Assembly (NCBI GenBank): GCA_027422505.1
Contig: JAPQWV010001398.1
Span: 1 to 64,000, forward strand
From: Craterostigma plantagineum
Taxonomy: Eukaryota > Streptophyta > Magnoliopsida > Lamiales > Linderniaceae
Direction of reading: 5' to 3'
Length of the DNA stretch: 64,000 nucleotides
The position numbers and the translations under genes are program-made. The notes beneath the pieces were generated by a model. It did no database searches. It had not been told where the DNA came from and worked only from the letters and a program-made list of their open reading frames with translations. Position 1 is the stretch's first letter. Each line of letters opens with the position of its first letter. Shown here one piece after another: positions 1-17,203 of the stretch.

Positions 1-489
<489 letters not shown>

Positions 490-639
490 GAATCAAAAAC
501 GAACTCTGGCGCTCTTATGTATCAAACTGCTGTCTGAATTCTGAAGATGCTCTGAGATTTCTAGCTTGCTTTTAACAATAAGCAGCACTGTTCTTTTCAA
601 TATGAGCAAAACGCTCTTCAAGAACCATTGCATATGGAG

Positions 640-904
640 TGCCTTACCAACCCCAGGATAACAAGCGAGATTCTCTTCATTTCACCGGTAATTCATCGTC
701 GATCAGTTCTGAGATTTCAAAACAGTCTGATGTGGTGCAAAAGGAAACAGTTTCGTCCGAGCCATGTGATACAGATCTTACATCAACTCCTTCCAGAGGC
801 ATCAAGTTTATCTTCTTGATAAGTTGAAGGCCGTTCAGTTGCATGTTCTAGCAATGGAACACTGGAATGCCCCTAGGCTTAAAATGGTTTCCGCAAAAGG
901 CTGA
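640..904 (+). pseudogene. Fragment resembling the N-terminal part of a plastidial pyruvate-kinase-like protein (PKP4 type)
   Basis: Two overlapping frames look coding. The first (640 to about 817) reads serine-rich sequence ending STPSRGIKF. The second (818-904) reads DKLKAVQLHVLAMEHWNAPR. The second peptide closely resembles, from memory, a conserved block of the plant pyruvate kinase family protein PKP4. The two frames are offset by one base near 812-818, so a frameshift would be needed to join them. No pyruvate kinase barrel follows. I treat it as a gene fragment with a frameshift. It could instead be the first exon of the unrecognised gene downstream. Confidence 0.35.
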
Positions 905-1207
905 TGGCTTTTAGAGTAGGTAGGGCAGCACATGTTTTCCACAACTCTCTTGAAGTAGTTCTAAGATATTTGACGGCCTTGGGAGATATTAGGCTGCCAT
1001 ACAATAGAACTTCATTGTACTGGGTCTCCATTTATTTTGTAATGTTTTGTCAGCTCGCTGTTCTCCTGTCCTAGCGTTGCAAGATCCATGCAACAGATTC
1101 AAATATTCGTATCTATATATTTGCTGGTTATGGATCATGGTTATTTATTTCAATATTCTCAAGCAATTTTCTACTTCGAGAAATCTGAATATGGGAAACT
1201 TATTCAG

Positions 1208-2883
1208 GAATTTATGGGTTAAAACATGATGCTTTTGATATCACAAGACATATTGATGAGCTTTCCTTGGACGAGCTCCTTAATGGAAGTTGCAAGTTTC
1301 CAAACATCGCCACAAATAAAGCTACAGACGCTGCAGGCTCAAGTGGTAATCTGTTGGAGATGCTCGCAAAGGCGTGCCTAGTTCTTGAAGATAAAAAAGT
1401 AATGCATGCCCAAAAATGTGTTGATACTGACGATAGTTTCATTGCACATGTTTCAACTAGCATGGTAACTTCTAGTTCTTCTATTGGGCAAACCTACAAT
1501 GAAAACGGGAATAGCTGCGTCTCAGAGCTCCCTTCCTTTGACAAGGTAGGTGTGGCAATTTGGAATGTTGTGTCGTTATATACTTCAAAGTACGTAAATC
1601 GGCACTCGTTTGTATCCATGTGATTGGTTGTAATTTTCTTCCCTCTCTAATTTTTAAGGTTCAAGAGCCTATTGAAAAGATCTCGACAAATGTTGCTGAT
1701 CTTCCACTCTCTCAGCCGAAAGATGTGTTGCAGCGCCTTTCTCTTCCTCCGCAGAAAGATTTGGATTTGTTGCTTTCTGATGCTGGAAAATCATCATCTT
1801 CAAGGAATTCTACTGATCCTCACCTTGGCAAATCAGTTTCTCAACGAAATGGTCTGCCTCCATTACCGTGGTCAAATTCTTCCTCTGGGAACAATAAGTT
1901 AGCCGGTGATGCTGCTAAAATATCTTTGAGTCGAACAATATTCCATGGTAAATGGATCAAAATGGGAAATTCGATAGCTCTTCAGAGAAGCCCCGATGAT
2001 TTTCTCGGGGATTTCGAGTCACTGACATATAAGCAGAGTTTAGTTCCCTCATTAACTGTTTTGTCCACACGGTCAGAAATTGAAGTTGCTTCAGTGGACC
2101 TGGTGTTTCCCGCTTCCGACAGTTTCTCAGGTATGAATCTTAGTACTGGTAAATGATATGTTGTCAATTTAATCGTATCAAATAAAGCACTGCACCACTG
2201 ATGTTGATTCAGTGTTTGCTAACAATGAGTCGCAGCTGTTGTATTATCTTTTCCAAAGAAAGTTTAGCAAATATCTTTTTCATGCAATGCTCATATGATC
2301 TATGTTAGAATGCTAAGCTCACTATTTTCTATTGATACTGCTTCGCTGCTCTATTGCTTTCTAACTCACGATGCTTTTGCTTTGAACCTCAGATGTGCTG
2401 CTGTCTCCCGCACATGTTGCTGCCCAAACCCTCGTGGACATGGCTAAAAGCTCAAAGCATATCCCTTTTGAAGCTATCAAGTTGATCAAGAAACCTCTCC
2501 ACATAGCTGTAAAATCCAGCAAATCAAGACTGGCACCAGAGAGATCCATTAAATTCATCGATCCACCAAGGGCAACAAAACTTATAAACCCGCCAAAAAA
2601 TTCAGACAACGGGTTTCCTTCGAAAAAGTTGAAGCTTCCCCCAACTGTTAGAGATGGCGGCGGCACCCTACATCATAGAAAAGGACTACTGCCGTTACAC
2701 TGGTCTGGTACTTCTTCTTTGGTGAGATCGCCTAGTAAGTTAGGTAGGGATTCATCAACTCATGGTAGAGATAACTACGGTACAGATCTATTTAAGAAAC
2801 CATTTCTTACAAAACCGCCAAGGGCAACGGAGTCTCCTCGACCGAGTGGTATGCACAGTAAGTTCAGAAACTCTTTGCAGTGA
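1208..2883 (+). CDS. Unrecognised plant gene, three exons visible (5' end not defined)
   Basis: Three exons share a consistent frame and good splice sites: about 1208-1545 (donor AAG/GTAGGT), 1659-2130 (acceptor TTTTTAAG, donor TCAG/GTATGA) and 2393-2883 (acceptor CCTCAG, stop TGA). Together they encode about 430 residues of Ser/Lys/Pro-rich, probably largely disordered protein with no domain I recognise. Distinctive features are an acidic HDAFDITRHIDELSLDELL segment at the start, a GLPPLPWSNSSSG motif in exon 2 and a related GLLPLHWSGTSS motif in exon 3, so a short tryptophan motif is repeated. The C-terminal third is very basic (several KK and RP clusters), compatible with nuclear localisation. 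No start codon is evident in the first visible exon, so an upstream exon is missing or lost to the rearranged 1-900 region. Its 3' end converges on the CDPK gene 380 bp away. Confidence 0.55.
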
Positions 2884-3261
2884 GATATTATCTGCCTATG
2901 TGGGAGTTGCAGTTGCTTTGTGTTTGTGTTGTACAGAGTGTGTTTTTTACTTGTAAAAAGTAAGGTCGTAAGTTTGCAGCTCATAAAAGGGGCCATGAAT
3001 GTGTTGTGAACGTCTTCTGTCTGTAATTTATCTGAGAACTTTTTGAAGATGTTGTTCGCTAAATTCATTAAATGTTTTAATATTTTCAACTTCCCTTCGA
3101 TGTTGTGGGTTTTAGCGTTACACTCTTCTATCGTAGCAGTTTAATGATGTATGACTTCTGTGCACAGCATAAAAGAGAATGGAATCCAACATATATATAT
3201 CAATTTATGTCCGCATGGTCTTCAACTTGGATGGAGTTATTCAAAAACTGCTAATAGATTG
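2884..3261. other. Convergent 3' flanks of the unrecognised gene and the CDPK gene
   Basis: No coding sequence is supported here. It holds the presumed 3' UTRs of two genes transcribed toward each other; the region is AT-rich and I see no repeat or RNA gene. Confidence 0.5.
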
Positions 3262-8798
<5,537 letters not shown>

Positions 8799-9464
8799 TA
8801 GTGCTTGTGGTGGAGCTGTCTTTTGCTTTTCCTCAGAATGTAAAGTTATGAGAGATGAGGAGTTGTTGGTCTGTGTAGTGTAGGTCAATGGGAAAGAGGT
8901 AATGACTGTTTTGACCTTCTGTGAGACGAAGAAGATGAAGAGGTAATCACAATCAGCGAGGTATTCATTTTATTTCCACTTGTAGTCCCTAAAGTTTTGA
9001 CTTCTCTAAAACTCACCCCTATTGTCAAGGTCAACCTTTGTGTTTAGTTTCAAGATTTTGACCATACATTGTTTGTTCAAATAAAAGAAGGGATGATAAC
9101 CAAGATCAAACATTACAATTGTGATTGTGGCAAATATTAACTATCTTTTCTTTCTTGGACTCTTGGTTATTTAAGGGTACTAAACGAAATAAAGCTGTTC
9201 TAGTGAAGTACCATATATTATATTCTAGATGATGAAATAATTTATAGATCTCAACTTATTGCCATACAAGTCGCCGTATCCTAGCAACTAGAAACAACTA
9301 AGATTCACCCGTGATATCAAATATTTAATATTTTAGGGGTGACATGTTGCACAACTACGTAATGAATGCATCGCTTTCCACCTAGCCGGCAATGATGATC
9401 TCCATTCTTCAACACAAGAAATTGAATTTCATAAAAAAAAAAAAAAAAAAAAATCTTTGATGCC
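8799..9464. other. CDPK upstream region
   Basis: AT-rich sequence without a supportable gene; it contains the CDPK 5' leader and promoter and ends in an A21 tract (9433-9453) just before the LINE insertion point. No specific regulatory element is claimed. Confidence 0.5.
9433..9453 (+). repeat. A21 homopolymer
   Basis: Twenty-one consecutive A residues ending 11 bp before the left target-site duplication of the LINE. It may be the tail of an older, now unrecognisable retroposon. Confidence 0.9.
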
Positions 9465-9478
9465 GAAATTGCAAGTCC
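9465..9478. repeat. Left target-site duplication of the LINE
   Basis: GAAATTGCAAGTCC, identical to 14328-14341 immediately after the LINE poly(A) tail. Confidence 0.92.
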
Positions 9479-9481
9479 GCC

Positions 9482-10885
9482 ATGGCGAAGAAGAGAAGAG
9501 CGGTGACACAGAGGGCGCCGCCGGTCAAGGTGTTGTCGACTCCGCCCTCTCCATATGAGCAATTGACTGAGGATCCCACGGGTACTAGTGATCGCATTCA
9601 GATACAAGGGAGTTCCAGTGCAAAAACGCGAGTTACTGTTCCATTGGAGAACGATGAGCAACAGAGATTCAGGTCGTCCGATGGTAAATTGGATAAGGTA
9701 GGTACAACGTTGGTGTCGTCATCTCATAACCAGATGCGAGGGAAAGCGACTGAGCAATCGGTGTGCAAAGTGCCGTTGGCTAACCCTATAGCTCCATTAG
9801 TTGCTGATGACGAGCAATTGGAGAGGAATTGGCCTAAATTGGAAGCCTCATCTAAGCGAATAGAGGAGCAATCAGCAGAGTGTAGCCCTTGGATCAGGTT
9901 CAATGCCAAACTACTCCATCAACAGGATAATCGTCTTGATTATATTGCGCCGATAACTGAGAAAGGGCAGGAGATAGGCTTAGTGGAGCTGGATGAGATT
10001 CAAGAGGAAGTTGCTCACTGGGAAGCTGCACTACTTTGCTATGTCCTTGGGGCCAATCCGCCATATGGAGTCATGGCTGGCTTTCTGAAGCGAAAATGGG
10101 ACAAGCTTGGGTTACAAAACGTATGGCAAGTCAGGCAGGGACTATTCCTGGCAAAGTTCGGCAGCAAGTCAGCACGAGACAGGATCCTACAATCTGAGAT
10201 TATGCATTTTGATAGGAAGCCGGTGGTTCTTACCCCTTGGACTGAAGATACCCAATTAAGTAAGACGGGGGTTGAGAGTGTTCCAATTTGGGTGCAGTTG
10301 CCTCAGTTAGAATTGAAGTATTGGGGACTGAAAACATTGAGCAAACTCTCTAGTTTGATTGGGAAACCAATAATGACTGATGATATTAAGAGGAAAAAAG
10401 AGCGAATCCACTTTGCGCGAGTTCTAGTGGAAATTGATCTGAACAAGCCGCTAAAGGACACAATCCAATTCCTTAATGAGAAAGGTCAGTTGATTGAGCA
10501 AAAAATCACATATGAATAGAAGCCTATTCTCTGTAAGAACTGTCAGGGGTACGGTCATGAGGAGGCTCGTTGCAAGAAAGTGGTGCAGAAGGGTTGGAAG
10601 CCTGTGCAACAACAAGGTGAGGTTACTGCTATTCATAGCAGGGTTCTACCTGGTGGTTCTCAGGCTCCTAAGTCCCCTGTTCCTGGGCTAGCAAGGTCAC
10701 AGCCTCCTGGGTCCCCCAAACCTGGGCCAGCAAATACACAGCAGGTTAGAAACGTGGGGCAGCTTACAGATGTTGGCTCTAGGGAAACCTGGGCCGATTT
10801 AGTGCAATATGAGGAGGTGGAAAAGTTGGTTGCAACTGAACTCAACCCTTCCAAGCAGAGGGTCTCAGCGGTAGATAATGGATAG
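9482..10885 (+). pseudogene. LINE ORF1 (DUF4283 / zinc-knuckle RNA-binding protein), interrupted
   Basis: The main frame (9482-10519, 345 codons) has a basic, polar N-terminal region followed by the plant L1 ORF1 core (DUF4283-like: LLCYVLGANPP, GLFLAKFGSKSARDRIL, PVVLTPWT, VPIWVQLPQL). A TAG at 10517-10519 stops it just before the zinc knuckle, which follows in the same frame (CKNCQGYGHEEARC, CX2CX4HX4C). A proline-rich tail then continues to about 10885, overlapping the start of ORF2. ORF1 proteins bind LINE RNA and chaperone its integration. Confidence 0.85.
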
Positions 10886-13800
10886 GTGTGCCTCGTGGAA
10901 TGTCCGGGGGCTGAATGGCCCTGCAAAACAGAGAGAGGTGGCTCTCTTCTGTCAGAAATATAGAATAAATATCATGAGCTTACTAGAAACAAAGCTGAAA
11001 GAAGATAGTGTAAATACTACAATAAATAGAGTATTTGAAGGGTGGGAGTTCTGTCATAATCTCAATACCCACTCGTGAGGCAGAATAGTTGTGGTCAGGA
11101 GAGGTGGAGCAGAGCTGGAATTAGTGTCACAATCTGATCAGCATATGCACTTTAAAATATTGAGGAATCAGACACTGGTTACTTATTTTACTTGTGTGTA
11201 TGGGCAGAATGATGCTGCGGCCAGGAGTAGACTGTGGGAAGTCATGCTACATATTGGAGGTTTGATTACTGAACCATGGATGATTTGGGGAGATTTCAAC
11301 AACATAAGGAGCTTTGAGGACAGACTTGGGGGGGGGGGGGGGCAGGCATCTCAGCAGCTGAATTCAGGGATTTCAACTTCTGTTTACAAAGCTGTCAACT
11401 GCAGGAAATACGTAGGAGCGGCAGTCACTATACATGGACTAATAAACAAAACCAAGAGAGAAGAATCTGGAGTAGAATAGACTGGGCGTTTGCAAACCCA
11501 GCCTGGCTAACTAAATTCAATGACCATATTGCTGTTTTTCTTCAAGAGGGGGTGTCTGACCATACCCCTATTCTCATCAGGAACCTAATGCAGTCCCAAA
11601 GTCCCAGGAGAGTATTCAAATACTTTAATATGTGGTCCCTGGCTCCTGGTTTTCTCAATTTAGTAAAGGATCAGTGGAGTACCAAATCGGGTTCGGCTCT
11701 GAGGAATGTATGTTGGAACTTGGCCAAGCTACAGAAGCCACTAAGCTCCCTGAACAGGTCTGAATTTGCTAATATTGTCATAACCACTTCCCAGGTAAGG
11801 CAGAAGCTTGAGGAAGTGCAAGCTGCCCTGAATGCTGACCCTCTGAATGCGAACCTCATTAATGAGGAACATGTTATAAGAGAACAATTTGGTTACTTAA
11901 GTGTTGCCAATGACAAGTTTCTCAGGCAAAAGGCAAAAGCTAGGTGGATGGCCGAAGGAGACCAGAATTCAGCCTTCTTTCATGCAAGGATTAAGCAGAG
12001 GAGGTTTTCTAACAGAATCTTGTCCATTGAAACTGCAGATGGCAGGACCCTTACTGACAATGGTGCGATGCAGGAGCACTTTTATGAGTATTTTCAAGGG
12101 ATCTTAGGGAGAGGTAGGGCTTCCAAGTGCAAACTGGAACAACAAGTGGCTGAAGAGGGATACCTGCTAAGCCTGGAGGATCAGTTGAGGCTCACCCAGC
12201 CTTTTGACAAGTCTGAGGTTTGGGAGGTGATGAAATCTATACATTCTGATGTGGCGCCTGGACCTGATGGGTATGGCTCTGATTTCTTTAAAAAGGCTTG
12301 GAGTACTATTGGAGAGCAAGTCAGCAATGCTGTTCTGGAATTTTTTGATTCTGGTAAGCTACCAGCTAGTTTGAATAACACAGTATTGTGTCTGGTTCCT
12401 AAAGTTCCCCACCCTAGCACAGCCCAAGACTTCAGGCCAATAGCATGTTGTAGTACTCTATATAAATGTATTGCAAAGCTGTTGTGTAGCAGAATCAAGC
12501 CTTTACTCCCTAAGCTCATTCATGCAAATCAAAGTGCGTTTGTTGAAGGCCGATCAATTGTGCATAATGTACTCTTATGCCAGGACCTGCTACGGCTATA
12601 TAACAGGAGACATTCCTCAGCCCGGGCACTTATGAAGGTTGATATAAGGAAGGCTTATGACACGTTGGAGTGGTGTTTCTTGGAAAACTGGCTTGGCCTT
12701 CTCAGATTCCCCAGAAAGTTCGTGGCATGGCTCATGGAATGTGTGACAACCGTGTCCTACTCTGTGTCCTTGAATGGCTATCACACTAAGGCATTTAGGG
12801 GGCTAAAGGGCTGAGACAGGGGGACCCGATATCACCGTTACTATTTGTCATCTCCATGGAATACCTTTCAAGAAAGCTGCAGCTGGCTTCAAAGAATCCA
12901 AATTTCAGATTTCATCCTCAGTGCAAGAAGCTGAATTTGGTAAACCTGTGCTTTGCAGACGATCTTATGATATTTTGTAAAGGAAGCAAGGGTGCAGTAT
13001 CCGTGGTTATGGATGAACTTGACCAATTCCATCAGGTTCTGGTCTGCAAGCCAATCAACAGAAATCTAGTATCTTCCTCGCAGGCACTTCTAGTGAGGGG
13101 GCAGAGCAAATATTGCAAGCCACGGGTTTCAAGCTGGGTTGCTATCCTATGAAATATCTGGGAGTCCCGCTATCCCCAATTAGATGGAGCAGGTGCTCGT
13201 GCCAAGCACTGGTGGAGAAACTTACTGGCCGAATTCAGTGCTGGACAACTCGAAATATTTCATATGCGGGCAGATTATGTCTCATTAACTCAGTATTGAT
13301 GGCTACGCATGGCTACTAGGGGTCCATGTTCTTGCTGCCCAAGGCTGTGACAAAAGAGATCGATAGGGTATGTAAGGAATTTCTATGGGGGAAGAATGCT
13401 CAGGGCAAGTGTATTCCTTTGTTGAACTGGGAAACTGTCTGCTGCCCTAAGAAAAATGGTGGGTTGAATGTGAGGGACTGCGCCACATGGAACCTTGCTT
13501 TGGCTGGGAAGCAGATATGGGACATCGCGAGGGCTGCGGAGTCCTTGTGGATTAAATGGGTCAGTGTTATATACTTAAAAGGAACAAGTTTCTGGGAATT
13601 TACACCAGCGGCCGACTCGAGCTGGCATTGGAGAAAGCTCAACAGGCTGAAGGAAAAGTTCAGATTGGGTTATGACGGCTGCAAATGGTTACCTGCTAAA
13701 GATGGGTTGTACTCTGTTTGCAGTGTGTATGATTGGCTCAAAGGTCATCATTTGGCTTTTCCCTTCTGTGATGCGATTTGGAACAGGGTCAATGTGCCTA

Positions 13801-14207
13801 AGCACTCACTAATCCTATGGCTGGTTCTGCAGAAAAGGGTCTTAACAGTAGACAGATTGTGCGGCTGGGGTATGGATATTTCTGATACAAGGTGCAGACT
13901 GTGTGGCACAAGTGAGGACTCTGTGGAGCATATGTTCCTATCTTGCCAATTTAGCCAGCAGGTGTGCTTAAGGATAAATGCATGGATCAACTTCTGTGGA
14001 ACAATTAATACATTTGCAGAACTTTGTAATTGGATGATTAGTACGGGCAGTAGGAAAAATGTAACTCATCGTGTTAGAGTGTCGTGCTATGCGGCTATCA
14101 TTTACCACGTGTGGATTGAGCGTAACAGAAGGGTGCATGATGGGGTCCCGAGCAGTGTGGAGCAGATCGTGAGCAGGATCAAATGGGAAATGGGCGTGGT
14201 TAAGTAA
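10878..14207 (+). pseudogene. LINE ORF2 (endonuclease, reverse transcriptase, zf-RVT), multiply broken
   Basis: Parts in order: AP-type endonuclease from ATG 10878 (SWNVRGLNGPAKQREV, LLETK, YGQNDAAARSRLW, WGDFN); reverse transcriptase (PGPDGYGSDFFKKAW, KVDIRKAYDTLEW; catalytic FADDLMIF near 12955); and a C-terminal zf-RVT type region (CRLCGTSEDSVEHMFLSCQF). Breaks: a TGA at 11076-11078; a G15 run at 11328-11342 with a frame change around it; a stop and frame change near 12812, just where the LRQGDPISPLLF block should begin; a frame change near 13100; and a TAG at 13317-13319. The protein would nick DNA and prime reverse transcription at the nick, but this copy is inactive. Confidence 0.88.
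11328..11342 (+). repeat. G15 homopolymer inside the LINE endonuclease frame
   Basis: Fifteen consecutive G residues, flanked by GGC and GGA glycine-type codons. Length slippage here would shift the frame of ORF2. Confidence 0.95.
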
Positions 14208-14327
14208 ATTTCAGGTTTTGTCCCAATTTAGCTTGAATATACCAAATGTCTTCTGAGTAGGACCTGTGTAATGTGGTGATGTAACTCGTGGTAAATGAAC
14301 ACTTCATTTTACCAAAAAAAAAAAAAA

Positions 14328-14341
14328 GAAATTGCAAGTCC
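14328..14341. repeat. Right target-site duplication of the LINE
   Basis: GAAATTGCAAGTCC directly after the A-tail; matches 9465-9478 exactly. Confidence 0.92.
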
Positions 14342-14487
14342 TATCCAAAGAAAAATAAAAAAACCAACCAACAGTGGCAAAAAATTTATTTATCCTCTAC
14401 CACGTGACAACACAACATAATATCCCATTACAAAGTCCATCCATATCATCAACAGAAACGTCACAACCAATCAGTAGTCAAACCCAA

Positions 14488-17203
14488 TCACCCATCATTC
14501 GCCGTCCGTATGACGACTTCCGGAAAGGACTCCAACGAACCACCCTCCCCAACCCTCCTATACTGCTGCATCACCAGCACCGTAGCACTCATCGAAACAG
14601 ACACTAACAAATTCCCGACGGGCCCGAGCTCCGAGCCCTCGTCCAAACCCGAGCCATTCAGAGCCGCCGCCACCTCGCCCTCGGGAATTCTCCCGACCAC
14701 AAACATATTACATCGCCCGAGCCTCCTCACCGCATCCACCACCTCCGACGAATCGCTAGCCGCCACCTCATTGTAGCTCATCGACCCATCGTTCGAAGCC
14801 CTAGCCACGAACCGAGCCACAAACTCCTCATCATCGTCCTTCTGCGCATCCACGCTGAGCCGTAGGGTTCCCCCGCCGACGAGCCGACGGTCCGCGACGA
14901 AGCGAACCACGTCGAGCCTAACCCCCGCGTGCTCGGCCATCACCGCACCGTAGGACACCGCCTCCCTGTCGTTGGGCCCGCCGAAGAAAAGCGCCGCCAC
15001 GGCAAAGTCCACGCTGCTCGCCGACACGGGCCCGCCGAGCCCGAGGTCCACCAGTATCCCGACGGAGCATGGGGCGTGGCGTAGGACCCGTCGGTTCACG
15101 TCCCTCAGCTCGGGTCGGGCCGTCTCGAACGACCCGTCGACCCGCGGGTGCCTGTGGTGGGGTAGGACGATCAGTGCGGCCCGCTTGCCCTCGGCGGTGG
15201 CGCACACGTCCTCGTGTATGTCGGACATCCTCGAGATGGCCGTCATGGGCCGGATGGAGACGCGGCTGAGGTGCTCGTAGGCCTCGAAGGCCACCACGAC
15301 GTGGTTCGGGCTTGGGCCCGGTGGGCCCTTGTTCCAGAATGGAAGGCCGTTCCTACGGGCCTTGTGGACCATGAGGATCGCGGAGGTGCGCTCTGAGAGC
15401 TCCATGAGGTGGACGGCGTAGACGCGGAGCCCGCCCTTTCGGCCCGTGCCTCGAGACGCCTCTATGAGGTTGATCAGCGTCGGGATGTTCCTCGTGCTGT
15501 GGAAGCACGCCATGATTCTCAGCTGTGTGCTGCTGCTGTCTTTCCTCTCTATCGTGCGGTGTTTGTATTCGAGGCGGGCCATTTTCGCGGGCTTGTATAT
15601 GGCCGTGACGATAGGAGTAGTCATGAAGGTCGTGAATAGGGCCATTAGGACCATGATTGCGAACGTCTGATCGTTCAGTACCTGCAAAGGCCAATAGATC
15701 AACAGATACACAGACATTAGATGTAGGAGACGTGGCGTTTCACCCATTAGGTCACGGGTTTGAACTCCGTTACTATCGTATTCACATGATCCCTGAAGAT
15801 TAGGCACAAAGCTGATTGAGTGAGGATACTCTAGGGTCGTAAAAAAAAAAAAATCAACTCACCCCTCTGTCCCTTCCGATGTTCAAGACGATAAGCTCAA
15901 CGAGCCCTTTAGTGTTCATCAAGAACCCGAGGGTCAACGACTCCCTGAACGGAATCTTGCAGCACAGAGCAACCACAACGGTCCCGAGAATCTTCCCGAG
16001 GCACGCTACAAAGATAACCATAGCAAGCAGACCCCACGACTGAGCGCCTCGTATCGTTGCAACGTCCGTCTTCAGACCGCTCGAGACAAAGTACAACGGC
16101 AGGAACAAACCCGACACTAAGTCCTCGACCTTCTCCACGAGGGCCGCAGCGAAAGGCCCCTCCTTCGGGACGAGCACTCCCACAACAAAAGCCCCAAAGA
16201 GCGCGTGAATCCCAATCGCATCGGTCACAAGCGCCACGCCGAGCACGGCTGCGAGTGTCCCACAGACGTAGATCTCGTCGACCGCCTCGCCCTCGGGGCA
16301 CCGCCTGGCGACCCAATTAAAAACCCGAGGGCCCACGACGATGCAGCCGGCAACGAACCCGAGGCCAGACCCAAAGACCCACAGGGAGACCCAAGGGGAT
16401 CGACCCGACCCGGAGAGAGCCACCGCCAGGGCCAGGAGGATCCACGCGGCCACGTCGTTCACGGCGGCGGCCGACATGGCAAGTCTGCCCACGTCGGTGG
16501 TGAGGAGTTTGAGCTCGGCTAAGATTCGGGCCAAGACGGGGAAGGCCGTGATGGATAGGGCGACGCCCATGAAGACGAGGAAAGGGGCTTCGCTCACGCC
16601 TTTTGAGATTGTCGCTCGGAGGACGAAGGAAGTGCCCACGCCTAGGGCGAAGGGTAGGGTTATGCCTGCTAGGGCGATGGTGAGTGCTTTCTTGCCTGTT
16701 TTGCGTAGGGATTTTGGGTCGAGCTCTAGGCCGATGAGGAAGAGGAAGAATAGGAGGCCGAGGTTGGCGAGCGTGTCGAGGACGGTTAGGCTCTTGGGTG
16801 GGAATACGGCTTGAAGGTACTTTTGGTTCCTGCCTAGAGCCGATGGGCCGAGCAAAACTCCACCCTGAAAAAAATTATACATAGGATATGTTCTTGACCA
16901 GAATCATTACTGATAACACTGACGAACGAACAAGCGAACTCAAATGCGCGCCATGTATAAGTTTCTTTCAGCACAAACACTTGACTCGGAGACAAAGAAA
17001 AACTGAAATCTTACAATGATCTCGGCGATGACACGAGGTTGTCTTAACGGTCTGAGAAGATAGGCTAGACCACGTGTCACAACTACTACCAGGCATATCT
17101 GGAGGATTATGAGGGGAACAGCATAGTGAAGTGGATTATCTCCTTGGAAAACTCCATTCGAAGTAGCCTTCATTGGAGAAGGGCCTTTTATCGATGAATT
17201 CAT
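14488..17203 (-). CDS. CHX18: Cation/H+ antiporter, CHX18-like, complete
   Basis: Three exons on the minus strand: 17203-17015, 16864-15863 and 15681-14488, all with GT-AG introns, totalling 2385 bp (794 aa plus stop). The N-terminal [15 protein letters not shown] block is characteristic of the CHX16-20 group. About 12 hydrophobic segments follow up to roughly residue 440. They include the conserved [20 protein letters not shown] region, [17 protein letters not shown], and the N199-D200 pair in AAVNDVAAW that forms the ion-binding site in CPA2 antiporters. The C-terminal half is a long hydrophilic domain with the [18 protein letters not shown] and [12 protein letters not shown] blocks usual for CHX. 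CHX16-20 proteins act in endomembranes in K+ and pH homeostasis. No defects seen. Most of the coding sequence is G+C-rich compared with its surroundings. Confidence 0.95.

Larger units (their letters stand above)
9479..14327 (+). mobile_element. L1-type non-LTR retrotransposon (LINE), defective
   Basis: A 4.85-kb unit bounded by a 14-bp target duplication. It ends in an A-tail (14314-14327) and carries ORF1 and ORF2 in the order expected for plant L1 elements. The 5' end lies three bases before the ORF1 ATG, so there is no visible 5' UTR; it is probably slightly 5'-truncated. Both ORFs carry stops and frameshifts, so this copy cannot encode its own machinery. Confidence 0.93.

Noticed and set aside
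2775..3089. 104-aa minus-strand frame
   Set aside because: It overlaps the 3' end of the three-exon gene and its UTR, has no recognisable motif and no promoter context.
14510..16814. Several long plus-strand frames opposite the CHX18-like gene
   Set aside because: They are antisense shadows caused by the high G+C coding sequence of the antiporter. Their peptides are Arg/Pro-rich with no family resemblance, and the minus frame is complete with splice sites.
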